Shown here piece by piece: positions 10,004-19,795 of a stretch of 28,226 nt of DNA. The DNA is taken from positions 330,682-358,907 of the forward strand of contig WELA01006070.1 of the NCBI GenBank assembly GCA_009602735.1, read 5' to 3'. Source of the stretch: Mesotaenium endlicherianum. Its lineage: Eukaryota > Streptophyta > Zygnematophyceae > Zygnematales > Mesotaeniaceae. A program made the translations under genes and the position numbers. The notes below the pieces were generated by a model. The model made no database searches, was not told the DNA's origin, and saw nothing but the letters and a program-made list of their open reading frames with translations. Position 1 is the stretch's first letter; each line of letters opens with the position of its first letter.

Positions 10004-13000
10004 CTACTTGTATACTCCTGTGAGAATATAGCGAACGCCAAAGCACAGGCCCGAGCACAACGCCTGCACACCAACACTTTCCACGACGCCTGTCAATATT
10101 GTCTTGATCAGCAAAAGGAGTACCCGGCACGAGGGCTGCACACTCGTGTCTCAGGTCAGCGACACCTGAATTTGCGACGGCTGGGCGGTAGCCGCGTTGT
10201 CAGGGTTAACATAATGGTGTCCTTGGTACTGGCGATTCAATGAATGGCGCCGGTAGCACGCATTGGTATGGGTCACACACATCTAGCGACTACATGAGTG
10301 ATCAGCGTAAGAGCGACAGATTGATTAAGGCGTGCCGTGACGAGAGGAGCTCGAATCAGGGAACATGACGCTAAAACTTAAGGGGTTTACTACTTAGGGT
10401 CTTAAAGTAACAATTTTCGGGTGTGAGAACATTTCACATACATTTGAAACTTCCTGCCACCGAGGACGCAGAGCACATGACTTTTCCCGTCCCTCCTTTT
10501 GTTGGGACAGCACCGTTGACAACAATGACTACAATGACTCCAAATAACGTTGAGCGCTGTCGCTAACTTGAGATGAAGCAGGCGGGCTTGCCAAGCAGCG
10601 GCAAAGCTGCCGGGCAAGATGCATACTACTTCCCAGGGCCCCTGTTTTGTTGGAACAGAGACAGTGAGCGAGGACAATGGAACTGTCACTACAATGGGCA
10701 AACTTGCAGAGAAAACACTATCCAATATGGAAAAAAGTGCACGCCGGGCGCCTGGCAGGAGTGGAAACCCACCGAGGCTTTTTATAAGTGGGTAGCCCGG
10801 CAGAGGGCAGAGACCAAAGTCAGAGGGCAGAGAAGAGACAGCAGACAGCCCAGAGCAGAGGAGAAAGAGCTGAGAGAGGAGAACAGAGAGCGCAGAGGGC
10901 AGAAATGAGAGGAGAGAGGGAGCGGAGAGCAGAGAGCAGGGAGCAGAGGGAAGAAAAAGGATAGAAGAGAGAGCAGAGAAAGCAGACAGAGAAGCTGAGG
11001 GCAGGCCCCACTCGCCTGAAAGAGGAGGAGGCGCACGCAGAGGGCTTCCTCGGTGCACGGCCCAAACATCCGCAGGAACAGGTTGACGAGGTTCAGGTCG
11101 TTGCTGCCCGTCAGCAGCTTGGTCTCGGGATCGAACCTGCACAAACGAGCGCGAGCGCGCGCGTGCGCGCCGGCACGCATGCACAGCCCCGAGCACAACA
11201 CGCTTGCAAGCTCAGAAAAGGCCGCCTGCTTGCTTGCTCGCAGCCCAGCGGGCCACCTGGCTGCCTCACCTCTACCCAGCATGCATCGAGCGGCTCTCGG
11301 GGCTCTGGCCGGGGAAACCGAAGCGCCAGCTGTCCTTACACCTCTCCAGACTCCACCCCTTCCCCCCCTGGTCTGCCAGAGCAGCCGGCCTGGCCTTGAA
11401 TCGAGCGCTTCAGTGGGCACAAGCCATGAGGCCTCGGCACAAACAAGGAGGAAGTGATAAGTGAGAGTGCTGAGTAGCAGGTCCCGTTTGACACGCGGGA
11501 TGTCGGGGATTGACGCTATCGGGGCCTTCCGCGAAGTCGCTCCCTGATGTTACACGCTTCCAACTGACTCTAAGTCTTTTACAATGTACGTGACACATAT
11601 TTTTTGAATGAGCAAGATCAAGTTCAGGTCACAACACCCTCGACCAGAGAGAAAGCACGCCCTGCAGTAGACCGCAACACGCAAGCTGGAAGCGCCAGTC
11701 ATGCCCGATTTGAGCAAGCAAAGAGAAGGGGAAGCGGGCAGGGGTTGGGATGGGGTGGGGGGGTAATGGAACCAGTCAAGTTGCGGTGATGCGAGAGAAA
11801 AAGGAGCGACCACAAAGCGAATGCACCGTTGCCCAGTCCCCGCGTGTAGAAGGCAGAAGCGCAAGTAGACAGCTGTCACTTGTGAACAGATCTCGTTGCC
11901 AGGGTGCTGCTGCCTTCTCCGTTGTTTTTTTCCGTTGTTTTTATAGAACGGACTGTGGGCCTTACATGTGGCTCTAGTGCGGACCCGTGGATCCCTAAGG
12001 AGGGGCGGGGAGGGGGGGCGAACGAGGGGCAAACGAGAGAGAGAGTAGAGGGGAGGCGGCATACTTGGGCAGACGATGTCGCGGGCACGGGACAAACTTG
12101 AACAGCTGCTTGCCCACAATCATGCCCCAAGCACCCGCATGTTCTCCCACATCAGAGAGAGCCCTCCCCAAGGGCAGGCAGGGGCACGCGCCAAGAGCAG
12201 CGACGTGTGGCAACACATGGCAGCACATGCCTGCTCTCAATCAGCCTCGCATGAGCGGCCCAGATCCCACAGCCCAGAGCCCGCAGCTGGGAGCCAGAGC
12301 TCGAAGCTGAGACCCCGGAGCAGAGAGCCCGAAGCCGAGACCCCGGAGCTGAGAGCCCAGAGCTGAGAGCCTATAAGTGAGACCCTCAAAGCCCAACCAC
12401 AAAGCCCAGAGCCCAAATGCCTGAGCCCAAAGCTCTGTCACTTCCTGCTGCACCCTTGACACGCTCAGTCATCAGCCTGCGTGTCCTCAGAAGCCCTCAG
12501 ACGGCCTCCTCATGCTCAGGGGGGAAGCCTGCAAGGAGAGAGCGTCCGCGCAGTAGCCGGCCGGCCAGCCAGGCGCCTGAGGCGCCACAGTAGCTGGGGC
12601 CCCCTCCGGCTCCTCTAGGGGAGCGTCGCATCGCTGCTGCTGATGGGGGAGGAGAGGGGGAGGGCAGGAGCACGGCGGGGAGGACGTAAGGAGAAGAGCG
12701 TCACGCGACATGTCGAAAACAACCGACATGCGAAGCGCTCATTCATATGGCGCCTTTTGAGGAAAAAGTAATGCGAAATGCAGTGTTTGTGTTCCACCCC
12801 TGCTCTGGACTGTCGTGAAGAGGGTGGGGCTTCATGGGGAGAGAGGCTGCATAGAGAGAGAGGCAGGAAGGGAGTGGAGTTGCTCCCCAAGGTTTGGTAC
12901 CCCCCCCCAGCCCTCGAGGGGCCTGTAGGATGACCAGCTAGGTGAGAGGGGAAGAGGAACGCGGGGCCCGTGAGGAGAGAAAAAGAGAGAGTCAACCACG

Positions 13001-15293
13001 AGTCAACAGCCCCCGCACGGACTCGGGCCTATGGGATGGAACAGCGAGAGGAAACAGGGGTGAAGGGCACAGGGCCTTTGCTGGAGATACCTGAGGCACG
13101 GAGTAGAGAAAGTTGATGATTTGCGGCAGAAACAGCAGCAGCAGCGTTTCACTGAGCCACAGGAGCACCCGCCCACCCACCCAGCCAGCCACTCACCCAC
13201 AGCCCACCCCAGCAGCAGCACCACCATAAACATCAGCACCAGCACCAGCACCAGCACCACCAGCAGCATCAGCGCCAGCAGCACCACGTGCAGCAAGGCA
13301 GCAACAGCAGTGGCACGAGCAGCAGAAAGGCCGCAATGGCAGCGGCAGCAGAAACGAGGCAGCAGTGGCAGGAGTAGCACAAGCAGCAGCACCGGCAGCA
13401 TCAGCATCAGCAGCAGCAGCAGCAACACAGCAGCAAGTCAGCCCCAGCAGCGGCGACAGCAGCACAAGCAGCAGCAAGGCAGCTGCCTGCACTCCGTTGT
13501 CACAGCACTTGCATCGTGCCACTTCCATAGTGCCCCTCAGGGAAGGGCACTCTCCTGCGCAATTGAGGACCAGATGCCTGGCACAGGCACGGCGACCCGG
13601 GGCAAGAGGGGGGGGGGGGATCTCCACAGAGGGGCAGGAATGAGGGGCGACGTGCCTGAAGTGGCCAAGGATGCCCACGACGGCGATGGTCATGCCCGCA
13701 AAGTATGTGAAGGTGTCGCCCACAAACACGGACGACGGGAACCTGCAGCAGCACAAGCAGGGCAGGAGGAGCGGCAGGAGCAGCTGTGAACAACAGCCGA
13801 GAGACACTTATAGGGCCGGTGGTGACATCACCACCATTGTCTGGAGCACCTAAGGGGGAGAGACAGAGAGAAGGGGGGGGAAGGGGAGAGAGAGAGAGGA
13901 AGGGGAGAGGGGGGAAGAGAGAGAGGGAGAGGGAGAGAGCACACAACACTCTGGAGCACAGACGCGCACACGCGGGGGCTCAGGTGGCAAGACATACCAG
14001 TTGAAGGTGAGGAGGGCGAGGGTGCAGGCCAGGAAGGGCTGCATGAGGTAGATGCTGAACAGGTGCGCCTGCTGCATGTCCTCCTGCAGCGCGTGCTTCC
14101 ACCCCGGCACCGCTCCTATCTGCCACACGTTGTGCACCAGGATCTGCCGCCGCCCTCTCCCCCACCCCCCACCGCCCCACTACAAGCTCAGCTCAGCTCG
14201 GCCCAGCTCAGCTGGCTCGCCTCAGCTCAGCTTGGCTCGGCTCAGCTCGGCTCAGCTCACATTGGCTCGGACCAGCTCAGCTCGGCTCGGCTCGACTCAG
14301 CCGAGCTCTCTGCACTTCACATCAGCTGAGCTCACTTCTGCTCGGCTCACCTTGGCTGAACCGGGCTCGCCTCAGTTCAGCCCGCACTCTAGTGCACTTC
14401 AGCTCAGCTCGGCTAAGCCCGGTCTGATCCAATGAACTTCATTCCCCAGCCTCCAGCAGCCGCTAGCCCCTGACTGACAGCCACTAACCACCAGGCACCA
14501 GCCACGTCACCCAGCTCCACCCAACCTCAGCTGGGCTCAGCGCAGCTTACTCAGCTAGCGATTTCCACCCAGCTCAGTCCAGCCCAGCCCGGCTCAGCTC
14601 GGCTCAGCTCAATTACAGCTTCCCCAGCAGCCAGCAGCCAGCAGCCAGCAGCCATGAGTCACACTCCACCACTCACAAGCCACTGGCCGTACCACGCATC
14701 GCTCGCAGCCTTGCAGACGCTCTCACCGCTGCCACACTCTGCCAGTGGAGCAACGGCCCTGTGGCCGGCATTGGGGCTGGCTTGTGCTGATGAGCTAACA
14801 ACGCAAACGCGCATTGCCATGGGGTCAGAGGCCCCCCGCCGCCCCCTCTCCTTCACCACACACACGCACACAAGCACGCACCCCTGCGTGCGCCCATGCT
14901 GCTCATGCACACCCTCTGGTGGTCCCCACAGGCATGTGAACGTGTGCCAGGCGTCCTCCCTCCTCCCAGCATCAGACCAGACCAGATCAGATGTAAAAAG
15001 CCCTGCACCATAGAGATATGGCTTCATCGCTGCTGCCCAGCAGAACCGGCTCCCAGGTGCACACTGTGCAGAGGGTGGGTACTGCCTACCTGCTGACTCC
15101 TACCCCTGTTCCACTTCTGTGCTCGTTCAAGCGCCTCCTCCTGTTACCTATAAAAGATTGAACCTCGCATAGGAAGGGCGTTGCAGCCGGGGATCTAGAC
15201 ACAGCTTCTGAGAGGAGATTCATGTGGGCGGACGGGCACAGACACACAAGCTCACATGGCAGTGTGTGCGTGTGCGCGTGCGTGCGTGCGTGC

Positions 15294-15361
<68 letters not shown>

Positions 15362-17476
15362 CTGATCTGCAACAATTGCCGTGCCGTGCCTCGCCGAGAG
15401 AAGCGACGGTACACCGCACGTCACAAAAGGACTGCACTCGTGCGTTCGAGCACTCCGAGAAACAAACCGCGAGGTAGCCAAAGGGCTGCCGATTGGGGCT
15501 GTGGGTGGGTGCGTCCTCACCGACGCTGCCAGCACAGCAGTCTGCCCGGCCTCCAGCCCGTTCACACCCGCCAGAATGTTGATGGAGTTGGTGCAGAAGA
15601 CTACGAGCAGGCCCATGTACACCTTGTACAGGTAGCCCAGGTCCAGAATGTCCACCATCAGGAGCGCCCTCAGAGGCTTAGGGATGACCACTGAGGTGTG
15701 CCCGCTGTATGCCATGAGGAGAGGCAGCGCTGCGACTGAGGGGAGGAGCAGCTTCCTGGACACAGAGAGAGAGGCAAATGGAAGGGAGGTCGGGGAGCCA
15801 GGGAGGGAGGACCAGAGGGAGGAAGGAAGGGAGGGAGAGAGAGGGAGGAGGGGAGGGCTCAGCATGCCACTTGTCTGTCAGGAGCTCGTGTATTTACGGG
15901 GCAAGTCGCACCAGATGGCATGATTGGCAGAAGCAGGAGCTGGAGCAGAAGCAGAAGCAGAAGCAGCAGAAGTCACAGCAACAGCAGCTGTATGGTCTCA
16001 CACACCCCGCAGCGTGTTCTTTCCCTTCATCTGTTGAGACCGACGTCATTGACTGACAGCGTGAAGGGGACGTGTCCTGCGAGTGTGTTTGCAAGTGGCC
16101 AGCACATGGCAGCCTGCAGGGGCTCTTGAGATGACACACAGAACAGTCGCTGGGCCTCCTTCAGAAGCCAGTGCACGATGACCAGTACTACAGCAGAAGA
16201 TGTAGGCTCTTGCAGAAACGAGATTATGTGTATTTCAGAGAAGGAGCTGCCTAATCGACACAATCTTCCCACTCTACTCCTCGTCAGCCTGCTTCGCAAT
16301 CGCAAATGCTACGAGGGTTACACCCTTGCGAAGCAGTCAGCAGGAGCCATAGCCAAGCACCAGCTGTCAGCAGACATGAAAATCGGAGGCATGACTTGGG
16401 CAAGCATCGTCACAGCAGCGTAAGATGACGTCGGCTCTAGAACCTTACACTCGCCAAGGGATGTCGAGGACGTCGTCAATGAACCCCAAGAATGTCATGA
16501 AGCAGATGCATGCAAGGGCTGCATTGTACTCCACCAGCCACTGCCAACCTCAGCAACCTGCCCTCACCTGTCAGAAATAATAGTTTTGTTTTGTTTTGTT
16601 ATTATTTGGAATACTCACATATCTGTCACACGCAGTAAACGGCAGCTTTTGGAGCATACCACCCCCGACCAACTTTCAATACAAATCTCCCTTGCACTTG
16701 TGTTGCCTTACTTATGCAAGTTTGCGGAGTGTATTCGAATTTGCGGAACGAATGGAGTGAAAGAAAATTAAGTCATTGATCCACATAGTTTGGACTCTAT
16801 TTGAGCCCAGAGCTCAGATGCTTGTCATTTGCAGTTATATAGTAAGGGGAATAGGAACTCACAGGAGAGTCCTCCGTGAAGTAAAAGTGTTGGAATAGGA
16901 TGACTACGACTAAGAAAATAATGCCCACAACCAGGCCTTGAGCTTCAGGCCTGCTCCCAAATCACCAAACAGAACGGAGGAATCACTAGGCATGTGGCTG
17001 CCCGTTGCATCAGAGAAATTTGTGTTTACCACTGAAACTATTGCAATGTAGCAACTTCCTCGAAAACGCTTAGAACATGGAATTAAGGGTAATGCCTTGA
17101 AACTGCAGCTTATGAGCGTAGCAACTTACACTTTAATTTCTCCACCTGGGGACCCCCGCTTGTTTATGTCATAACCAAACATGTTCCTCCGCAGCATGTA
17201 CGGTGTAACCAGGGGTATTAGGTGCATAGTGAGGAAGAAGGCGACGGCACTCATGCCGAGGTTGATCAGGATGGAACAACGAGTTTGATAGTTCATATCC
17301 ATAAAAGTGAGAAGAACAATTGGGGGCAGACAAACTAATGCGGCGAACAAGCTTATTCGCGTAGGCTTTGACCCGGCTTCTTGTAACGATGCAGGAATAC
17401 ATTTTGTAGAGGCATTGGGAGCAAGATTAGACTTCTGGCCGATATGTCCTTTCCTGCTTCGAATTTCACCCGCCAT
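10004..17476 (-). CDS. ALG7: UDP-GlcNAc:dolichyl-phosphate GlcNAc-1-phosphotransferase (10 exons, 425 aa)
   Basis: This multipass ER membrane enzyme (GPT/DPAGT1, target of tunicamycin) makes dolichyl-PP-GlcNAc, the first step of N-glycan precursor assembly. Exons in transcript order: 17476-17130, 16950-16863, 16540-16449, 15755-15521, 14143-13998, 13742-13656, 13151-13091, 12105-12065, 11136-11016, 10063-10004. All phases agree and the length is close to the family norm. An in-frame TAA at 17513-17515 supports the ATG at 17474-17476. Visible motifs: [14 protein letters not shown] (residues 95-108), the Mg-binding DDVLD (167-171), the [13 protein letters not shown] region (232-244), VGDT (310-313) and PRHRLP (360-365), which in this family contacts the nucleotide-sugar phosphates. 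Several hydrophobic helices are evident. Introns 6 and 9 need GC donors, and the other seven are GT-AG. The last exon encodes 19 residues, [19 protein letters not shown], then TAG, and fits the family C-terminus. Introns 3 to 9 are crowded with simple repeats, but no coding break is seen. It converges with MYB and diverges from the synthase gene. Confidence 0.95.
10801..11003. repeat. polypurine tract in ALG7 intron 9
   Basis: About 200 bases on the plus strand are almost all purines with scattered C, built from degenerate CAGAGGGCAGAGA and GAGAGCAGAG units. In the ALG7 transcript this is a CU-rich run just after the GC donor. It creates long artefactual Leu/Ser-rich open frames. Confidence 0.85.
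11014..11015 (-). other. GC splice donor of ALG7 intron 9
   Basis: On the coding strand exon 9 ends LLLFQ with CAG followed by GCGAGT. Joining CAG directly to the acceptor at 10064 restores the conserved C-terminus in phase 0. The nearest GT, four bases further in, would shift the frame. Apart from the C, the site fits the donor consensus. Confidence 0.8.
11147..11175. repeat. alternating CG/GT tract near an ALG7 acceptor
   Basis: A nearly perfect run of alternating purines and pyrimidines (GAGCGCGAGCGCGCGCGTGC and onward) ends about 11 bases from exon 9 on the transcript side. Such runs can adopt Z-DNA. It lies where the branch point and polypyrimidine tract would normally be. Confidence 0.75.
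11736..11763 (+). other. G-quadruplex motif in ALG7 intron 8
   Basis: Five G-runs of three to seven bases are separated by loops of one or two bases (GGG-CA-GGGG-TT-GGG-AT-GGGG-T-GGGGGGG), meeting the usual quadruplex rule. It is on the plus strand, the template strand for ALG7. Confidence 0.8.
12302..12357. repeat. 28-bp tandem duplication in ALG7 intron 7
   Basis: Two adjacent 28-base copies start CGAAGC(T/C)GAGACCCCGGAGC and differ at two positions. They sit inside a wider degenerate array of GAGCCCAGAGC-like units, about 12255-12440. Confidence 0.75.
13131..13480. repeat. CAG/CAC/CAT triplet-rich tract in ALG7 introns 6 and 7
   Basis: An imperfect trinucleotide array in which CAG, CAC and AGC dominate, with a cleaner CAGCAC hexamer run near 13226-13262. 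It brackets exon 7 (13091-13151) and fills much of intron 6. The transcript carries CUG/GUG triplets. The long Gln/Ser-rich plus-strand frame at 13121-13789 is a product of this repeat, not a gene. Confidence 0.85.
13654..13655 (-). other. GC splice donor of ALG7 intron 6
   Basis: Exon 6 ends GHF plus AG, followed by GCACGT. Joined to the T at 13151 this gives the conserved sequence GHFSETLL. A GT exists four bases downstream but would break the frame with the same acceptor. A GC-AG intron is the simplest explanation. Confidence 0.8.
13853..13939. repeat. G-rich polypurine tract in ALG7 intron 5
   Basis: Runs of G (up to eight) alternate with GA dinucleotides on the plus strand. It is a CU-rich run in the transcript, midway in a 255-base intron. 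Confidence 0.85.
14185..14620. repeat. AGCTC/GGCTC pentamer array in ALG7 intron 4
   Basis: Dense repetition of the pentamers AGCTC and GGCTC (on the transcribed strand sense, GAGCT and GAGCC) from 14185 to about 14426, resuming at about 14525-14620. Copies are imperfect, with occasional 4- or 6-base units. The coding-sense strand is G-rich, so the transcript could form R-loops. Confidence 0.85.
14624..14653. repeat. CCAGCAG heptamer x4
   Basis: Four perfect tandem copies of CCAGCAG (14624-14651), followed by CC, immediately after the pentamer array in ALG7 intron 4. Confidence 0.95.
15262..15356. repeat. compound (GT/GC)n(GA)n microsatellite in ALG7 intron 4
   Basis: Alternating GT/GC dinucleotides (15262-15308) pass directly into about 24 GA units (to 15356). 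The transcript carries (CU)n(CA)n. The tract likely varies in length between individuals. It produces the Arg-Glu and Leu-Ser repeat frames seen here on both strands, which are not genes. Confidence 0.97.
15771..15860. repeat. polypurine tract upstream of ALG7 exon 4
   Basis: A GGGA/GGAA-rich stretch on the plus strand is a pyrimidine-rich stretch in the transcript, starting a few bases before the exon 4 acceptor at 15756. It acts as, or has grown from, the polypyrimidine tract. Confidence 0.8.
16575..16607. repeat. inverted repeat around (TTTTG)3 in ALG7 intron 2
   Basis: Perfect 8-base arms AAATAATA (16575-16582) and TATTATTT (16600-16607) flank a loop made of TTTTG repeats. It is a small foldback in an intron with no known role. 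Confidence 0.7.
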
Positions 17477-19795
17477 AGCTACAAAGACTTCAGCAAGCTG
17501 GACGATGATCAGTTACTTCCAAATTTTAGCAAGATGCTTTCTACATGAAAATACTCGTTGCTCGAAAGAGACAGGTCTCCAATCCGCTCGGACTGAAGGA
17601 TCCTTAATAGTCGCAGCTGCTATGCACCATTGCCTGGTCTCAACTCCCATCCAGCTACATTGATTAAGCGTGCACTGGGACCTGACTGGGACTTCCAGAA
17701 GTGCCAGAAATTAAATTTCCTGTGTTATGCACTTCTCAGGACGACCCCAGGTTGAAGTGGCTCGAATATGCCAACGTGGCCCGGACTATTGAAATACATT
17801 GAAAATGACGCATGAACTTGACTGTCGTAGTTGCCGCGACTGCCAGCGATTGAAAATTTGACACGCGTGATAAAATCAGGGCGAGTCCAGGTACGGCGCA
17901 AGAAAAGTTGACCAAAACAGATGCAGCTGACCCGCTAATGTCAACGCGAACCAGAGTCCCTTCCTCTCATAACAAGTGTAAAGTGACAATCATTGGATGA
18001 GCAATTCTGACACCCTCGGATGGGTGGGGAGTGCAAGCCATGACAGCCTTGAGGCTGCCCAAAACAAGGCCAAAGACGGCCACGAAGGCACATGCCAAGA
18101 CAGTGCCAAGGTGGACGGCCACCTACAACGTGGACCAACACGATGGTCAAGCAAGCTCAGCAATGGGCTGAGAAGCCGGGCAGTCACGTGCGGATCCAAC
18201 GAGGCAGCAAGAGGAGCCTTGGTGATGTGAGCTTAACCTCGACCTGCCTCGACCCAAGACCTCGTTGAATTTGTGCATGCATGTGCGTGAGTAAGGCACG
18301 AGCAAGACACAATTTCACCTCATTATCGTTATTGAGAGGGAAGAAGAGGAAGCAAGTTCTCAGCAACTCGGAGTTACAGAATTATAACAGCAATAATGGA
18401 AGGCAAGCAATGTTTTTAAGGTTAACACCTCTTTGGCTATTTTACTCGACTTGAGTATGCGAGAGAGGATAGGCGTCAAGTATTCATTAAATGTTTATTT
18501 CAAGTGCATCTTGGCCTCCGGTCTTGATGAAAAAAGTGGATCATTGCTGGCTATTATACTCGACTTGAGAATTGTGTTGACATTTTGGAACTTCACAACA
18601 ACGCTTCTTATTTCTACTAATCAATACTTAAGCACCTCCTCACTGTAAGTGTGGACCGTCCTCCGACTACATTCAACAATTTTGGGTGTTGGCAGCTCCT
18701 ACTAACGGGAGTTGAACATTAAACGAAACCAAAAAGCTCATCCTTTTGTGGGGAGAAGCCCTCTTCATCCCAAGTTGTTTCAATTCCTACAATTTGACAA
18801 ACTTATCTTCCCAGAGCTCACCACTCTGCCATCCATTTCAAATTGAATAATTACTGTAACACTATAGCATCTTCCAACATTTTTTTGCAGCTTGTACCAA
18901 TTGCAAAGCCTAAAAACACTTGCAGTTGTTGTAACATGCTACACGCTTAAGCGCGCGTCAATTTGTTTTTGTTGACGACGTGCTTTGTTAATGCGCAGGC
19001 GCAATTGGCAGCATAAAACCTTCTGAATGCATTGGGACTTTTTGGAATTTTGACCAAGAATTTTCTAACACTTTCATAATACAGTTGCAACATGCATGTT
19101 ACAAGAAATTATTTTATAAATGTACGGCCTTTACTTTGTGCGTGTAAGGAATTTAGTCCCCAGGTTAAACGTAAATAACGGTGTACGGATGAAATGGGAG
19201 AATCTACTTTTCTTGGAGGTTCAAAATTTGTCAGCTACATCAATTCACCCTGCCTGACAGAGAATCATCGAATCTTCCCTGGCGGGAGTCCGTGGTGTCG
19301 ATTGCCCGACAGTACCACATAGTACAGAGAGTTCTGGGCGAACGCAAACGACCGCAAGCTTCTGATCGCCGAGACCGCAAAAACAGACTTCTGCGATCGT
19401 GTACGACTGTTCAAAAGAATGCACCGCAGTCCACCGTCAAATGTAGTGCGGGCTTCATTGCAGTGGGAGGCGGGTAGGGAGGGAGTTGGGAGAAGGAATC
19501 AGAGACGGCTACATCTCTGCCTGCCCAGATCCCTCACACACCTTCTTGTGCAGACTATTTGTAGCATAAAACATCGCCTTGTAAACACATCACTGTTGGA
19601 GCAGCTTCAATTTGGCGGTCCAATACAACTGCATCCTGCTCAAATATTGAGTGTCAGCATCCATATACCATACACACAGGCTGCCATCAGACAAAATACA
19701 GGTTCATCGTCCCCAACTTCACAACTTTACCATTAGTGTGTGGGCCCAGAATGTCCTAACGCCGTAGTTGACAAACTTACATTTAAATTGCAGGA
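17477..19795. other. divergent intergenic region between ALG7 and CGS
   Basis: About 2.3 kb separates the start codons of two divergently transcribed genes and must hold both promoters and 5' UTRs. I see no reliable TATA box and no third gene. A TTGCAG just before the CGS ATG (ending about 19793) could be the acceptor of a 5' UTR intron, but I cannot identify its donor. Confidence 0.5.
18435..18569 (+). repeat. 21-bp direct repeat, copies 114 bp apart
   Basis: GGCTATTTTACTCGACTTGA followed by G at 18435-18455 recurs with one change (TATT to TATA context) at 18549-18569. Flanks are unrelated. It could be a pair of binding sites upstream of CGS or a chance duplication. Confidence 0.6.

Noticed and set aside
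10402..11420. Long Leu/Ser/Pro-rich minus-strand open frames
   Set aside because: Only the short stretch 11016-11136 in one frame is ALG7 exon 9. The rest is the CU-rich intron repeat.
11550..12366. Several Arg/Ser/Pro-rich frames on both strands
   Set aside because: These are GC-rich introns 7 and 8 of ALG7. Just 12065-12105 is coding, as exon 8.
13646..13656. GT donor four bases inside ALG7 intron 6
   Set aside because: It would add four bases and break the frame into exon 7. The GC site restores the conserved HFSETLL.
13121..13789. 222-codon Gln/Ser-rich plus-strand open frame
   Set aside because: It is a translation of the triplet repeat and overlaps ALG7 exons 6 and 7 on the other strand. 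It has no domain and no splice logic.
14185..14653. CRISPR or other spacer-repeat array
   Set aside because: Units are contiguous five- and seven-base simple repeats with no spacers, inside a plant intron.
15086..15865. 259-codon minus-strand open frame as one protein
   Set aside because: Only 15521-15755 is conserved (ALG7 exon 4). The Leu-Ser and Thr-His repeats come from the dinucleotide microsatellite in intron 4.
10004..17476. ALG7 as a pseudogene because of missing GT donors and repeats
   Set aside because: All ten exons keep the reading frame, catalytic motifs and C-terminus. GC-AG splice sites explain the two odd junctions.
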